Shown here in pieces: positions 11,649 through 26,520 of a DNA stretch of 64,000 nucleotides (its first letter is position 1; each line of letters begins with the position of its first letter). The translations under genes and the position numbers were made by a program. The stretch comes from Codonopsis lanceolata. Its lineage: Eukaryota; Streptophyta; Magnoliopsida; Asterales; Campanulaceae. Below the pieces are notes generated by a model, which saw only the letters and a list, made by a program, of their open reading frames with translations, was not told the DNA's origin and did no database searches. The DNA lies in assembly GCA_013146195.2 (NCBI GenBank), contig CM028378.1:79411808-79475807 (forward strand). The letters are read 5' to 3'.

Positions 11649-11780
11649 GTGGAGGCTAACCACACCTCAAACCTCACTTTCTACACCTCATTTCTAACAT
11701 TGAGATATTGTACCCTATGATGTATATTGTAGAAAATAAGGCGTAGAGAGTGGATTTTGGAGTGTAGTTAGCCCCCACCA
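11649..11780. mobile_element. Small MITE-like inverted repeat
   Basis: Ends GTGGAGGCTAACCACACCTC and, inverted, GTGGGGGCTAACTACACTCC, with about 35 bp of imperfect inverted termini around a short core. Non-coding. Confidence 0.5.
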
Positions 11781-11994
11781 TATTTTGTTATTATACAGTA
11801 TAACTTTAGTCATAATTTAATTAATAAAGTCATATAAAAGTAAAAAAATAAAAATAAAAAAACTATGTTTTTCATTGATGTTTGACTAAAACTAATGTTA
11901 AAAGACAATTAGAAAAACAACTGGATTAGTCAATTTAAAACATGCAAGTACTTAGTTGGTAGTTTTGTCCAAACATGTATTTATTTAATGAAAT

Positions 11995-13760
11995 TGTTGG
12001 TCCACAATAATGCTCAAATAGGCTAGAGGGGGGGTGAATAGCCTATAATGTCAATTTAAAAACTTTTCTTTTGGATATACATAAAACGTAGTTTGGTTGA
12101 GAGTTACAATTTATCAAGTTGAGTATGTCTGCCGGTAGAGGCTATCGGTAGACTTACTCAAGGCAGAAGTGACAACTTTGCCGATAAACTGTTTAATCAA
12201 ATCAAAAGCCTGATAAAAGATTTGTATAGCAGAAAGTAAAGAGGCTATGATTTGGAGAAGTCAGAAGTGGCTGTACACGAATATATGTTCAGAACAACAA
12301 CACACTTATTTCTTCTTTCAAATGCAGGTTTAGGAGATCAAGTAGAGAATGACTTTTCTAATAATAAATCATTTATAAAAACCTCATAGATATATAAGGA
12401 CTGAGAGAAAATGTATTAGTAAGAATATATGAATTTATTCAAAGATAAATTATATATTACATGAGTCGAAATAGTCTATGTCCAGTTTTCTGGCTTTGTC
12501 TTTCTAAGTCACAATCCTTACTTAATTATCCATTCAAGGATCATTAACTTGCAAAGGACAATAGGAGACGAAACCAAGAAACTGTTATGAGAAGGAAGAG
12601 ATTCTTAAGGTTGTTCAGATATAAAAATATATCTGAACGATTGAGTGTAAAACACTCGACCTTCCATGATGATTGATAATTGCACAATCAACAGCATTTG
12701 TATAGGAATACAAATATGAAGATATGAATGCAATATCTACAGACAGCTCTTCATTTTCTTCAGACATTCTCTAACATCAATCTTCAGATCTTGATCTCTG
12801 CCTATTGAAGTTTCTGATCATTCTCTCCTCTTTTCCAAGTTTTTGTTCCTAGCAATCCACTGAAGGTATCTTTCTAAGAGCTGGATGAGTTCACTGCAAT
12901 CTGTTGTAGAAATCAGAGATACGTTGGTGAAGACAATCTCTTTGAAGATTTCTTTTCTATGAAGTTCTTGAGTAGATTGAGTTACTCGTTGCTCACAGTG
13001 TATCGATTGATAATCTTAGATGTAGCTTACATTGTCATTACGTCTCACTTCCTTTGACGCTCTATTTTTTGAGCAAGAGAGAGGGTTTATATAGGCGAGA
13101 ATCAATATGATCGTTGAGAGATGAGGACTCGAAGATTTCTATCCGTTGGAGATGTAGTGGTTGAAGACTATCGGATATAGATCTTTGTCCATAAGATCTT
13201 TGACTTGTTTGGAGCAGTGATTTAGTCCTGTAGATCTTGGAACTCGTTGTCTGTTAGACTATGTAGATAAATCTCTGAAGAGTAGGTCTGATGTCTGTTG
13301 CACTGTCAGGTGGTCTGTTCAATAAAGTAATTGCTTTTTGACTTTAATAGACTACTTGAGTGAGAGAAAGTCTTGTAGCTTTAAGTATGTCAGGCTTTTT
13401 GAGGCACGCACGTATTTATCTTGATTTGAGCAGACTTCTTGACTTTTCTCTCGTAGCACATGTAGATTTTAAAGTCTGCCGGTGGAATGCTTCGAACCAG
13501 TGGAAACAAGTCTTCCGATTCAGGAGAACTGATGTCTACCGGTGAGAGCATTATAACTTGTAGCATGTCTGCCGGTGATGAGTCTTAAGAGTATTCTGAT
13601 CTGTTATCACTGAAGGCTGTTGATATAGCTACATGTCTTTCGGTGCTGAGTGCATTCTAAAGTGCTGGTCTGTTTTGATCATCATATAAGAAGGTATGAC
13701 TAGATCGGGTCACACCTAATCTAAGACCTATGTGAAATCATACAAGTTGCCACACTAACC
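11995..13760 (+). repeat. LTR-like repeat (TGTTGG start) nested in the inverted-repeat element
   Basis: Starts TGTTGGTCCACAATAATGC at 11995, followed by G7-TGAATAGCC. A TATA-like TATATAGGCG lies near 13090. The right end is not defined (somewhere about 13690-13800). No internal region or PBS, so it may be a solo LTR. Confidence 0.35.
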
Positions 13761-13941
13761 AGTACGCAGACCTTTTAACCACTTGTGATGATTCACTTGT
13801 AATGGGGGCAAGCAAATCAACATATATAGAATATGCAATGTGATAATTAAATTATCAATAAGCATATTCCAATAATCAACAGAAATAATTAAGGATGTAG
13901 TGGATAAGCAAAAAAATAGTGAAAATAGAATCTCCCTCATC

Positions 13942-15535
13942 AGTTGATTTGTTAAGGGCTAATCAATTCCATGAATAATCTATTTCTATTTATCTATCTA
14001 TCTTTACTATAAAAGTGTTAGTTGTCTCTTACAAATTAATATATTGATAAAATTAACCTTTTATCTAATTAACCGTCCATCATTTCTTTAAGGATAAAGA
14101 AATAAATTTATCTTGATAAAAAGATAATGTTTGTAAAAACACCCTAAATTTAATAAATTAAATCACTCACCATTGAATAATGACAAAAAATTAAATTTGT
14201 TAAGCGCTAATCCATTCCACGAATAATTATAAAAATAACCCTAAATTTAATAAATCACTCACCATTGAATAATGTCAAATACGTAAATTTGTTATGAGCT
14301 AATCAATTTCATGAATAATCTATCTGGATCTATCTCTGCTATAAAACTATCAGTTGTCTCTTACAAATTAATGTATGAACAAAATTAGCATTTTTTTTAT
14401 CTAATTAACCATCTACCATTTATTTAAGGACAAACAAATTAATTTATCTTGTTATGAGCTAATCAATTCCATGAATAATCTATCTCTATCTATCTCTACT
14501 ATAAATCTGTGAGTTGTCTCTTACAAATTATTGTATGGACAAAATTAACTTTTTTTTTAATCTAATTAACCATCTACCATTTATTCAATGACAAACAAAT
14601 CAATTTATCTTGTTAAAAGATAATGTTTGTACAAAAATAACCATAAATTTAATAAATCACTCACCATTGAATAATATCCAACAAGTAATTTTTTTATTAG
14701 CTAATCAATTCCATGAATAATTACAAAAAAACCCAAAATTTATTAAATCATCCACCATTGAATAAGGTCAAATAAATAAATTTGTTATGTGCTAATCAAT
14801 TCCATGAATAATCTATCTCTATCTATCTATCTCGATCTATAATCTATATATATATTTATTATAAAAGTGTGAGTTGTCTCTTACAAATTAATGTATAGAC
14901 GAAATTAACATTTAATCAAATAAACCATCCACCATTTTTTAAGGATAAACAAGTAAATTTATGTTGATAAACGGTAATGTTTGTACAATAATAACTCAAA
15001 ATTTAATAAATCATTCACTATTTAATAATGTCATATAAGTAAATTTGTTATGGGCTAATCAATTGCATGAATAATTATATAAATAATCATAAATTTAATA
15101 AATCACTCACCATTGAATAATGTCAAATAAGTAAATTTGTTATAGGTTTATCAATTTTATGAATAATCTATCTCTATCTATCTATCTCTATTTTATTATA
15201 AAAGTGTGAATTGTCTCTTACAAATTAATGTATGGACGAAATTAATATTTAATCAAATAAACCATCTACCATTTTTTAAGGATAAACAAGTAAATTTATG
15301 TTGATAAAAGATAATGTTTGTACAATAATAACTTAAAATTTAATAAATCATTCACCATTTAATAATGTCAAATAAGTAAATTTGTTATGGGCTAATCAAT
15401 TGCATGTATAATTATAAAAATAATCCAAAATTTAATAAATCACTCACCATTGAATAATGTCATATATGTAAATTTGTTATGGGCTAATCAATTCTATGAA
15501 TAATCTATATCTATCTATCTATCTTTCTCTATCTA
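13942..15535 (+). repeat. Satellite, main segment (about 335-bp period)
   Basis: The block GCTAATCAATTCCATGAATA recurs at 13969, 14297, 14456, 14790, 15147 and 15482, with a shorter alternate form (ending ...ATAATTATAAAAATAA) between them. Each full unit carries CTATCT runs, a Helitron-5'-end-like TCTCTACTATAAA...GTGAGTTGTC, and CACCATTGAATAATGTCA. The array stops at the Helitron boundary A15535. Confidence 0.75.
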
Positions 15536-15547
15536 CTAGTTATTTAG

Positions 15548-15564
15548 CCCGTGCTATGCACGGC
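15548..15564 (-). terminator. Helitron 3' subterminal hairpin
   Basis: Palindrome CCGTGC-TAT-GCACGG about 8 nt inside the CTAG terminus. In Helitrons this hairpin serves as the transposition termination signal. Confidence 0.75.
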
Positions 15565-15689
15565 TACAATGAGGGATATATATATTTTTTGTAATAATAT
15601 TATAACTTTTAAATATTATAATTAGATTGTTAATCTCTTCCATGGTTAGAAAATAATTTAAACACAACATCATTTTTTAACCAATGTGA

Positions 15690-18428
<2,739 letters not shown>

Positions 18429-18447
18429 AAATATATATATATATATA

Positions 18448-18700
18448 GATTTCTACTATATGGTATGAGTTGTCTTTTACAAATTAATGTATTAAATAAA
18501 TTAATCTTTTATCTAATTAACCATCCACCATTTATTTAAGGACGACAAAGTAAATTTATCTTGATAAAAGATAATATTAATACAAAAACAAATCTAAATA
18601 TAATAAATCACTTACCATTGAATAATGTAAAATAAATAAATTTGTTTTGGGTTAATCAATTCAATGAACTAATTAACCATCTATCTATCTATCTATCCTG
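18448..18700 (+). repeat. Satellite, right segment
   Basis: Resumes with TTTCTACTATATGGTATGAG and runs through ACCATTGAATAATGT and TTAATCAATTCAATGAA to a (CTAT)n run at 18680-18698. This is the last recognisable unit. Confidence 0.7.
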
Positions 18701-19815
18701 AAAGAATGGATTACAAAGAATTGATAAAAAACCGGAAGAAAAGTCAAAAATAAAAATAAAATATTTTGTAAATGAATCATCAATGAAATTTTACAATGAA
18801 GAGTTCATTGAGATTTCTTTTAATAGCGAAAATAGAAAACAAAACAATGAAAAATGAAATCACCGTAAGAGATAATATTTGAACAATAAGCAAATATTTT
18901 ATTGACTGTGTTTAATGACAAAAAATATTCCACTAGTAAAATATGTTTAAACTCATTACATTCAAAAGACTAAGAAAATAGAATTTATTAAAAAACTCTA
19001 GATAAAACAGATATGATTTTGAATAATAATAACGCCACTAGATTACCTAAACTAATATATGCTAGAAAGCTTTTCACAAAAACACTAGAGATGTAAACTA
19101 AACATAGTAATGGTAACGTATAAATGAAGGTTTCGATGTAGCTTCATTCAACCGTGACATTCGTGAGTAGGCAAACAACAGCTTTGATATATCTTTGTGT
19201 CTTATAATTCTCGTGTATAATTTATGCTCGCAAAACGCCTTTTCGACTTTCTAGGCTCGTCCTTATATATAAGCTGATGACTATTTGGGATTTTTTTTTT
19301 TTTTTGCATCAGTTTTGTGATTTTATTTTCTTGTTCTCTCTTTTCCTTTCTATTCACATAACCTCCCAACCCTCTTCAAATCAATTTTTTTTTTTTTTTT
19401 GTAAATCATGCACCCAAATGAAAGATTGCTAGCATCGTGATGTCTTTTGAAATTTTTTGGCATCAGCTACTTTGATGTCTGCTTTGTGATTTTTTCTTTC
19501 TTTTCCTTTTCTAATCACCTCACCTCCCTCATCCACTCCTCTCAACTCCTCATTTTTTCTTTTGTAAACCACCTAAATGAAAGATGAGAATGGCTCCTTG
19601 CACTTAATTTCAATCGTGATGCATCAATTTAGAATATCGATGCATCAATTTGGCTATGCATTAATTTGGGAATCGCGATGCATCACTATGTTACATAATT
19701 ACAAATCATGCAATGCGATGAATAACTCAAAACTTTGTGCCCGACATTTGATCGTTGAGGATATACTGTCATTTTGTACCAAAAGTACCTTTTATTGGTT
19801 TAAAAATCGTGGATC
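18701..19815. other. Non-coding stretch before the assembly gap
   Basis: No gene seen. T-rich runs at 19290-19305 and 19385-19400. At 19616-19690 several GATGCATC / ATCGATGCATC palindromes occur close together. Confidence 0.4.
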
Positions 19816-19915
19816 NNNNNNNNNNNNNNNNNNNNNNNNNNNNNNNNNNNNNNNNNNNNNNNNNNNNNNNNNNNNNNNNNNNNNNNNNNNNNNNNNNNNN
19901 NNNNNNNNNNNNNNN
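19816..19915. other. Assembly gap (100 N)
   Basis: Exactly 100 N, the usual placeholder for a join of unknown length. Any element spanning it (for example the Athila 3' LTR) cannot be judged. Confidence 0.98.
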
Positions 19916-21600
19916 TTTTTCTAATAATTTTCTCTTAAGCTATGCTTCCATTTGAATCTTTGTTACACTCTTCTTCTTCCGTTTCATTTTTAGATCGATA
20001 CATAATTTTTCTTTTCTTTTTCTATTTTTTTTTAGCGGAAAGAAGAAGTCTTCGAAAAATAGCCTAAGCGAAAAGAAAGTGGTCCTCAAAATAAATTTTC
20101 CACCCATCTACTCTCTCTCAAGGGTAGGCTAAAAGTGTATAGGCTTTTTAGGGTTAAGTTAATGTGGGTAATAGAAATGATAGCGAATGGGGTTTAAATA
20201 GTGTGCTTAGCACACTCCATTCTTTTCATTAGGCTCAGCGGGGACACTAGGATATTTTTAGTATAGGTCGGGGAATATTTAGGCTCTAACGATCCAAGAT
20301 GGCTAAGTCATTTCTTAATGCCAAATGCTCATATAGTATTTAAAGCAAGTAAGACAACACAAAATATCATATCAACTATGGGAATTGGGGTTGAATGTTT
20401 AGCATCACTGGATTTCACATAAGCATTCGCTAAGGCGAGATGGTAGGGACAATTGAGACTAACATGCGGACACGGTTCGAAAGTGTGCTTGAGATATATA
20501 AATGAAAAAAATCAGGGATCTAACTATCATGCAATTGACCCTAAGTTACAATTTAATGCAACAATTATGTTCGAATGGCTATGCATCATATTCTTGTGCA
20601 TATCTTGTTGTAATAAGTAGGTGTTATAAACTTTATAAAACTATTCTAATCAATCCATAATTATGGCCGGTGTGGGTGCATGAAGAATTTGGAGAAAAGT
20701 AAAAGTTTCGCAAAATTAAGTAAATTCGAGAGGATCTACGGACTAACTATGCGGTTCATTGCATTAACTCCTCATTGACTACGACTAGCATTACCACACT
20801 AAACTTGAGGATGAAAATTTTGAAATTTTTTTTTTAATTTTATTATTATATTTTTAAAGAAATTTGGAGATGATGACGATGATTATTTTTAATAAATCAA
20901 TTGATGATGGGACTCCCCATAAAGGGAACCTACGAGGTCCTTTTATTATAATGAGTATTCGGTCATGGCAACAACTCAGAAAATAAGAAAAAATTAAAAG
21001 CAGGGAAAATAGGGTGAAGATTTAGATGGTCATCGTATAAAGAAATTTTTCTTCACCCTAAAACATAGCCCAACTCCATTCCTCATTAGGCTAGGACTGC
21101 TAGGACTTTAAGCTTAAAATCCCCCCAAACTTAATTTCTATTTTGTGCTCAAAATGGAGGACATATGAGTGGATTGATGGGGTAGGAAAAATATCCAAAG
21201 GAGATAGCGGGTCCACCTAACGAAAGAGGATGGAACTTGGGCCTCGACTAACGGTGAGTCGGGCGGAAATAACGAATGAGGATGAAACTCGGGGATCGTG
21301 CCGGGGAGGCGGCCATAATAATTTGGCGGAGACATTTTGTCCCACCGTGTTAAACCAACCAAATAGCAGTCGGTCGACGCATTTGTGCCAACAATTGATC
21401 ACCATATCGGTTTGGTTTCTAGGACAACCTCTCCAACCTATTGGAGATCCCAACGAGCGGGTCCTCCTCCTCCTCTTCGGGTTCCTCCTCTTGAGGAACC
21501 CTCACTCTCGGCTGCTGGTGGTGCTCAAACAAAATGGCCCTCGTAATGGCGGACCGGCCTTGACCTCTCCGCGTGTTTGGGCAGGCATTTCACGCTTGCC
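19916..21600 (-). other. Non-coding remainder of the Athila 3' region
   Basis: Minus-strand AAGTTTGGGGGGATT at about 21120-21135 resembles the G-rich tract common in Athila 3' regions, and also 23165-23185. No sequence matching the 5' LTR termini (TGATCGATGT) was found, so the 3' LTR is missing or lies in the gap. Confidence 0.4.
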
Positions 21601-21602
21601 CC

Positions 21603-22350
21603 CTACACAACTTCGGTAATCAAATGCGGGAGCAGCGAACCCGCATTCGTCCTACCTCTAATAAGGGTCTTGATTTGGCCGTTGATCAAACGGCCAACAT
21701 CAACAGACCCACCGGTCATAATGGTGTAGGTCAAGACAGCCCTCTCCCAAGTCACCGTGTGTTGGTGACTGGAGGGCATGAGACGCCCGCAAACAAATTT
21801 GAACACAGGCTTGGCCGTGTTCTGGAGGAATGTCTCCCCCATGGTGCGTGGACCAAAAGGTGGATTATGGTTGTAGGTCCACACCACACCAGGGAGGGTG
21901 ATGGTCGCATTGATCACTTCGACAGGGATAATGGGGGGTTGGAGGTGTGTGCTAAAATCATCGGCACCAACCGCAAAGTTGGAGGTGCCGAAATAGGTGT
22001 TAATGCTTTGGGACGAAAAATTTACAACCACGTCCCTAACATTAACAGTGTCTAATACACCCCCATCTATGCCAATGTTGCCATTGACATAGAATTCTCG
22101 GAACAATGGGCACTACAGCTGCCCTTGGCGGAGAATCTATCAAAAGCCCCCACCTACGAGCTATCAGATTGGGACGGAGGCCAAATTCTTCAGCCTTGAA
22201 TCCCCTCTCGGGCACCAAGGACTTGGAGAGTTTGGCCGTATATCGTTCTGATGCCTCGTAGGACACGAATCGGGTGATGTCAAAATTTTGTTCTTCCTCC
22301 TGAGCGGGGCCGGAGGACGAAGCACATGCATTTCTACGCTTACGGAACAT
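21603..22350 (-). pseudogene. Athila ORF3, putative plant transposon protein domain, one frameshift
   Basis: ATG at 22350 gives MFRKRRNACASSSGPAQEEE, then RFVSYEASERYTAKLSKSL, ERGF and, in the next frame, REFYVNG...VRDVVVNFSSQSIN and a C-terminal RAVLTYTIMTGGSVDVGRLI. This order (RFVS..A..RY, ERGF, REFY.N, V.VRG.V, IN..F, L.Y.I..G..I.VG) is that of the 'putative plant transposon protein' domain encoded after pol in Athila-type elements. Its role is unknown. The two frames meet at GTTCCGAGAATTC (about 22100-22110), where one extra C explains the shift. The ORF lies downstream of integrase on the same strand, and has its own promoter about 470 bp upstream. About 250 residues if joined. Confidence 0.65.
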
Positions 22351-22359
22351 TTTGTTTGA

Positions 22360-22818
22360 TTAAATATTTAAAACTAAAGTTTTAACAAATAAAATAAGTT
22401 TTTTTTAAAAAAATTTTAAAATTAAAAATTAATTCTAAAGCATGCAAAATTTTTATCTACGTTAAAATCATCTAGCACTCTAGCATGCAATTATTTTACG
22501 TAAGAAATTAAAGAGGGTGATAGTGTTACTTGTTTGCAGCCTAGATGAAGAGAATGCAGCCGGAGTGTGAGCTTGATCGGCGTCGGCAACAATGGAGGTT
22601 CTTCCTCTTCTTCTTCTAGAACTTCAACCTTGATGGGGTGCAATGGAGTGATGGATGGAGGTAGAGGATGAAGAATGATGAAGGAGGAGAGAGTATCTTG
22701 GAGTAGGTGCCGGAATATGAGCCGATCTGCCGGAATTTTGGAGGAACTGGGCGGCTGCTGCTGCTTTGCTGAAGGAGGGAGAGATTTATGTGGTGATTCC
22801 TGAAGAAAAACCCAGCAG
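22360..22818 (-). other. Leader of the ORF3 transcript
   Basis: Between the TATA box and ATG 22350: a C/T-rich first part (TCTCTCCTCC-type on the minus strand), then AT-rich sequence with GTAACA after CTGCAAACAA (about 22530), a possible intron donor with no clear acceptor. Small frames here are not conserved-looking. Confidence 0.35.
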
Positions 22819-22996
22819 CCTTTATATAAGGGGACCTTGCGGTCGCAGGGTCTGCCACACCTTGCATCTGCAAGGTCGGCAGTCAAACCGATTCTGATTC
22901 CGCCACTTCCCCATGACTGACAGTACGTTGCACGAAAATTGCATTTACGGAGAACCTTGCGGTCACAAGGTCTCCAACACCTTGCGTCCGCAAGGT
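22819..22996 (-). promoter_or_regulatory. Internal promoter of Athila ORF3 with four palindromes
   Basis: In the sense (minus) direction: palindromes at 22979-22996 and 22954-22971, then 22859-22876 and 22834-22851, then a TATA box (CTTATATAAAGG, about 22819-22831). Each pair has a 25-bp repeat distance. The copy at 22859 (ACCTTGCATCTGCAAGGT) has compensating changes in both arms. The same module occurs in the 5' LTR at 30212-30345. Confidence 0.6.
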
Positions 22997-23280
22997 GGGC
23001 AGAACTTTCCCACTTGATTTTCTTTCTTCCTTTTCAGCAGTTTTGCAGTTTAGCCCTTCCGTTAACTTCCGTTATGTTTTATATCTTTCCTGTATGCAAA
23101 AACTTAACAAAAACTCTAAACTAAAAATTATTAGTAACATATAAATACAATACTAAGATGTTTTTCTCCCCCAAACTTGTATTTTGGCATATTTAATTAA
23201 AAATTAAATGTCCACAAATTAAATTTAACGGAGAAAAACATATTTAAACTAACTACAAAGCAAATAACATTCAAAATAGT

Positions 23281-23335
23281 GGGTTGCCTCCCACTTAGCG
23301 CCTTTGTTTAACGTCTTTGGCTCGACCAAACTGCA
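23281..23335 (-). other. Conserved block after integrase with GTGGGAGGCAACCCAC hairpin
   Basis: The minus strand reads AAACAAAGGCGCTAAGTGGGAGGCAACCCAC just after the integrase stop. The palindrome (GTGGG...CCCAC) and its position are familiar from plant Athila-type elements. Function unknown. Confidence 0.5.
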
Positions 23336-23338
23336 AGC

Positions 23339-24534
23339 CTAATCTCGGGGTGGTTCATTGTCAGCCAAACGAATTAACTCAATTGTTCGTTCAACTGACA
23401 TCGGCTCTAAATATGGCTTGAGTCGGTGTCCATTAACTTTGAAAACTTCATTATTTTTAGGGTTTTGAATATCAACAGCTCCATGAGGATAAATTCGTAC
23501 AATTATAAAGGGACCAGACCATTTAGATTTCAACTTTCCGGGGAATAACCTTAATCTAGAATTAAAAAGTAACACTTTCATACCTGGATGAAACATCTTG
23601 TTGGCTAATCCCATATCATGATATTTCTTGGTCTTTTCCTTATATGTTTTAGCATTCTCATACGAATTCAACCTATGTTCTTCTAACTCATTTAACTGAA
23701 ACAATCCTTCTTCTCCAGCCAGGGTTAAATCTAAGTTTAACTCTTTAACAGCCCAATAGGCTTTATGCTCAATTTCAACTGGTAAATGACAGGCTTTGCC
23801 ATACACCATTCTATATGGACTCATTCCTATGGGGGTCTTAAAAGCAGTTCGGTATGCCCATAAAGCATCCTTAAGTTTAGATTCTCAATCTTTACGATTA
23901 GGCCTAACAGTCTTTTCTAATACTGCTTTTATTTGCCTATTGCTAACTTCTACTTGGCCGGATGTTTGAGGATGATAAGGTGTAGCTAACTTGTGAGTTA
24001 CACCATGCTTTCTAAGAACATTATTCAACAACTTATTGGTAAAATGAGTTCCTTGGTCACTTATTATGGCCTTAGGTACTCCATATCTAGCAAACAAATC
24101 TTCTACAAATTTAACTACTGTTTTTCCATCATTAGTCTTGGTTGCTCTTGCTTCAATCCATTTAGATACGTAATCAGCGCTACTAGAATATACTCACAAT
24201 TATTTGACACTGGAAAAGGACCCATGAAATCAATACCCCATACATCAAAGATTTCAACAACCAAATTAATATGCAAGGGCATTTCGTTTCTCTTTCCTAT
24301 TCCACCTGTTCTCTGACACTTATCACATGTTCTATAAAACAATTCACAATCTCTAAAAACAGTAGGCCAATATAAACCAGATTGCAAAATTTTCCTAGCA
24401 GTTTTGTTTCCACTAAAATGACCTCCACAAGAATATCCATGGCAGATTCCATAATACCTTGTTGGTCTTTTTCTGGAATACATCTTCTTATTAAAGAATC
24501 TGAACAAATTTTGTATAAATGAGGTGCTTCCCAA
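23339..24534 (-). pseudogene. Athila integrase, frameshifted
   Basis: Three frames make up the domain. 24534-24115 has the zinc-binding region (GGHFSGNKTAR...YRTCDKCQRTG) and the first catalytic Asp in WGIDFMGPFP. 24097-23885 has the second Asp in AIISDQGTHF and the catalytic Glu in YHPQTSGQVEVSNRQIK. 23824-23339 has the C-terminal GMSPYRMVYGKACHLPVEIEHK region and a GPFIIVRIYPHGAVDI strand region. Integrase inserts the cDNA into the host chromosome. Frames are broken near 24100-24115 and a stop lies at 23882-23884, so the gene is dead. It follows RNase H and precedes ORF3. Confidence 0.85.
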
Positions 24535-25088
24535 AAATAATTTTTAGTTTCCGCCAAAAATTTCTTCTTTTCATAATGATCAAAATCCGGATTAATGATA
24601 TCAGACACATAGTAGTTGACAAAATCAACATACCAAGGGTCAGAATCTTTAATGGCTAAAAGTTGTTCATCAGGAAAATTATCATTTATGGGGACAGGAT
24701 CATCAAGAAATTGACGTTCAAGCAAGGGTGAAAATTCCAATCTGGACAAATGGTCGGCTACGACATTCTCGGTTCCCTTTTTATCTTTGATAGTAATGTC
24801 AAATTCTTGTAACAATAACATCCATCTAATTAATCTTGGTTTAGCATCTTTCTTACTTAGCAGATATTTCAATGCAGAATGATCAGAAAATATTATCACC
24901 TTTGATCCTAACAGATATGATCTAAATTTTTCTAAAGCATATACTACTGCTAAAAATTCCTTTTCAGTAGTTGTATAATTCAATTGTGCATCATTTAGAG
25001 TTCTACTAGCATAATGGATCACATGAGGCTTTCTATCTACCCTTTGTCCTAACACGGCTCCAATCGCAAAATCTGATGCATCACACAT
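24297..25088 (-). pseudogene. Athila RNase H
   Basis: MCDASDFAIGAVLGQ carries the first catalytic Asp, TEKEFLAVVYALEKFRSYL the Glu, IIFSDHSALKYLL the second Asp and NVVADHLSRLE the last. RNase H removes the RNA template during reverse transcription. The frame then runs to IPEKDQQGI and drifts out of the integrase zinc-finger frame by one base near 24440-24460. A TAA at about 25192 separates it from RT. Confidence 0.85.
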
Positions 25089-25193
25089 GATTTCAAAAGG
25101 AAGTGACCAATCAGGGCCGGATAAAATAGGGGCAGTAGTTAATTTTTCTTTTAATAAATTAAAAGCTTCTAAACATTCTTTATCAAAAATAAA

Positions 25194-26520
25194 TTATGTA
25201 TCTTTTGCTAGCAAATTACATAGAGGTTTACAGATTTTGGAAAAATCTTTTATAAATCTTCGATAAAAACCAGCATGCCCAAGAAAACTTCTAACTCCTT
25301 TAACTGAAGTGGGAGGGGGTAATTGTGAAATAACTTCAATTTTAGCTTTATCAACTTCAATGCCTTTATTTGAAACAACATGCCCTAAGACAATTCCATG
25401 TTTTACCATGAAGTGAATTTTCTCCCAACTTAAAGTTAAATTTGTTTCACAGCATCTTTTTAAGACTGATGTAAAGTTCTCTAAACAGTGATCAAAAGAA
25501 TTTCCAAAAACTGAAAAATCATCCATGAAAACTTCAACACATCTTTCAACTAAGTCTGAAAATATAGAAATCATGCATCTTTGAAAAGTAGCTGGTGCAT
25601 TACATAATCCAAAAGGCATTCTCCTAAAAGCAAAAGTACCAAAGGGACATGTAAAAGTTGTTTTCTCTTGGTCTTCGGGTGCAACAGGGATCTGATTGTA
25701 ACCAGAAAAACCATCAAGAAAGCAATAATATTCATGACCGGCTAGTCTTTCAAGGATTTGGTCAATAAATGGCAAAGGAAAGTGGTCTTTCCTAGTTGCC
25801 GCATTTAATTTTCGCAAATCGATGCACATTCTATAACCAGTTATTGTTCTTGTAGGGACTAATTCATCTTTCTCATTTTTAACGACTGTAATTCCTGACT
25901 TTTTAGGAACTACTTGAACAGGACTAACCCATTTACTATCTGATATAGGGTAAATTATACCCGCATCTAAGAGCTTAAGAACTTCTTTTCTTACGGCTTC
26001 TTCCATGTGTGGGTTAAGTCTTCTTTGCCTTTCTCTTGAAGGTTTACTACCTTCTTCTAGATGTATTTTATGCATGCACATAGAGGGACTAATGCCTTTT
26101 AAATCAGCTAGGGACCATCCTAAAGCTTCTCTATGTGTCCATAAAACTTTTAACAAACTAGATTCTTGCTCTTCCGTTAAGTCGGATGCTATAATAACAG
26201 GCAAAGTGTTACCTTCCCCTAAAAATTCATATTTTAAATGGGGTGGTAATGGCTTTAATTCTTCGACTTTAGGAGAATTAATGAATGGCGTAAATTCCGA
26301 ATTTTCGACTTTAATTGTTTCTTTTATTTTAGCCTCCTCATTCTCTACTTTCTTATCTTCAATTTCTTCCTCAATATTTTCTATTTCGATTTCTTCAAAG
26401 AGAGATTTCAGAATCTCTACTTCATCATCCTTGATTTCATAACTTTCTTCTTTTACTTTTTCAAGCTTATCAGAATTATTTTCTGATTCCTTATTTATTT
26501 CTTCTTTATCTTTCTTTTTA
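25194..26520 (-). pseudogene. Athila reverse transcriptase with acidic linker
   Basis: From 26204: TRTITGYRMCIDLRKLNAAT, FLDGFSGYNQIPVAPEDQEK, MPFGLCNAPATFQRCM and FMDDFSVFG, the active-site FMDD box, all in one frame of 336 codons ending in TAA. Upstream to about 26520 the same frame stays open through a Glu/Lys-rich linker, joined to the protease frame by a one-base shift near 26535. RT copies the element's RNA to DNA. The motifs are intact although the polyprotein is broken. Confidence 0.85.

Larger units (their letters stand above)
10983..13941. mobile_element. Terminal-inverted-repeat DNA element inserted in the satellite
   Basis: The left end GGGAGAGGCTATTTCCACT... through GCTTATCCACTACATCC TTAATTATT (10983-11036) is repeated inverted at the right end (about 13883-13941). 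Outside both ends the satellite resumes in register: ...ATAAGTAAA on the left, TTTGTTAAGGGCTAATC on the right. No transposase was seen and a clean target duplication could not be read, so the superfamily is left open. It contains a smaller MITE and an LTR-like repeat. Confidence 0.55.

Noticed and set aside
20150..21120. Search for the Athila 3' LTR
   Set aside because: No TGATCGATGT/ACATCGATCA ends or 5' LTR text found before the N gap.
22491..22886. 131-codon minus-strand frame starting between two palindromes
   Set aside because: It starts upstream of the TATA box and runs through the leader. Proline-rich low-complexity text without domain features.
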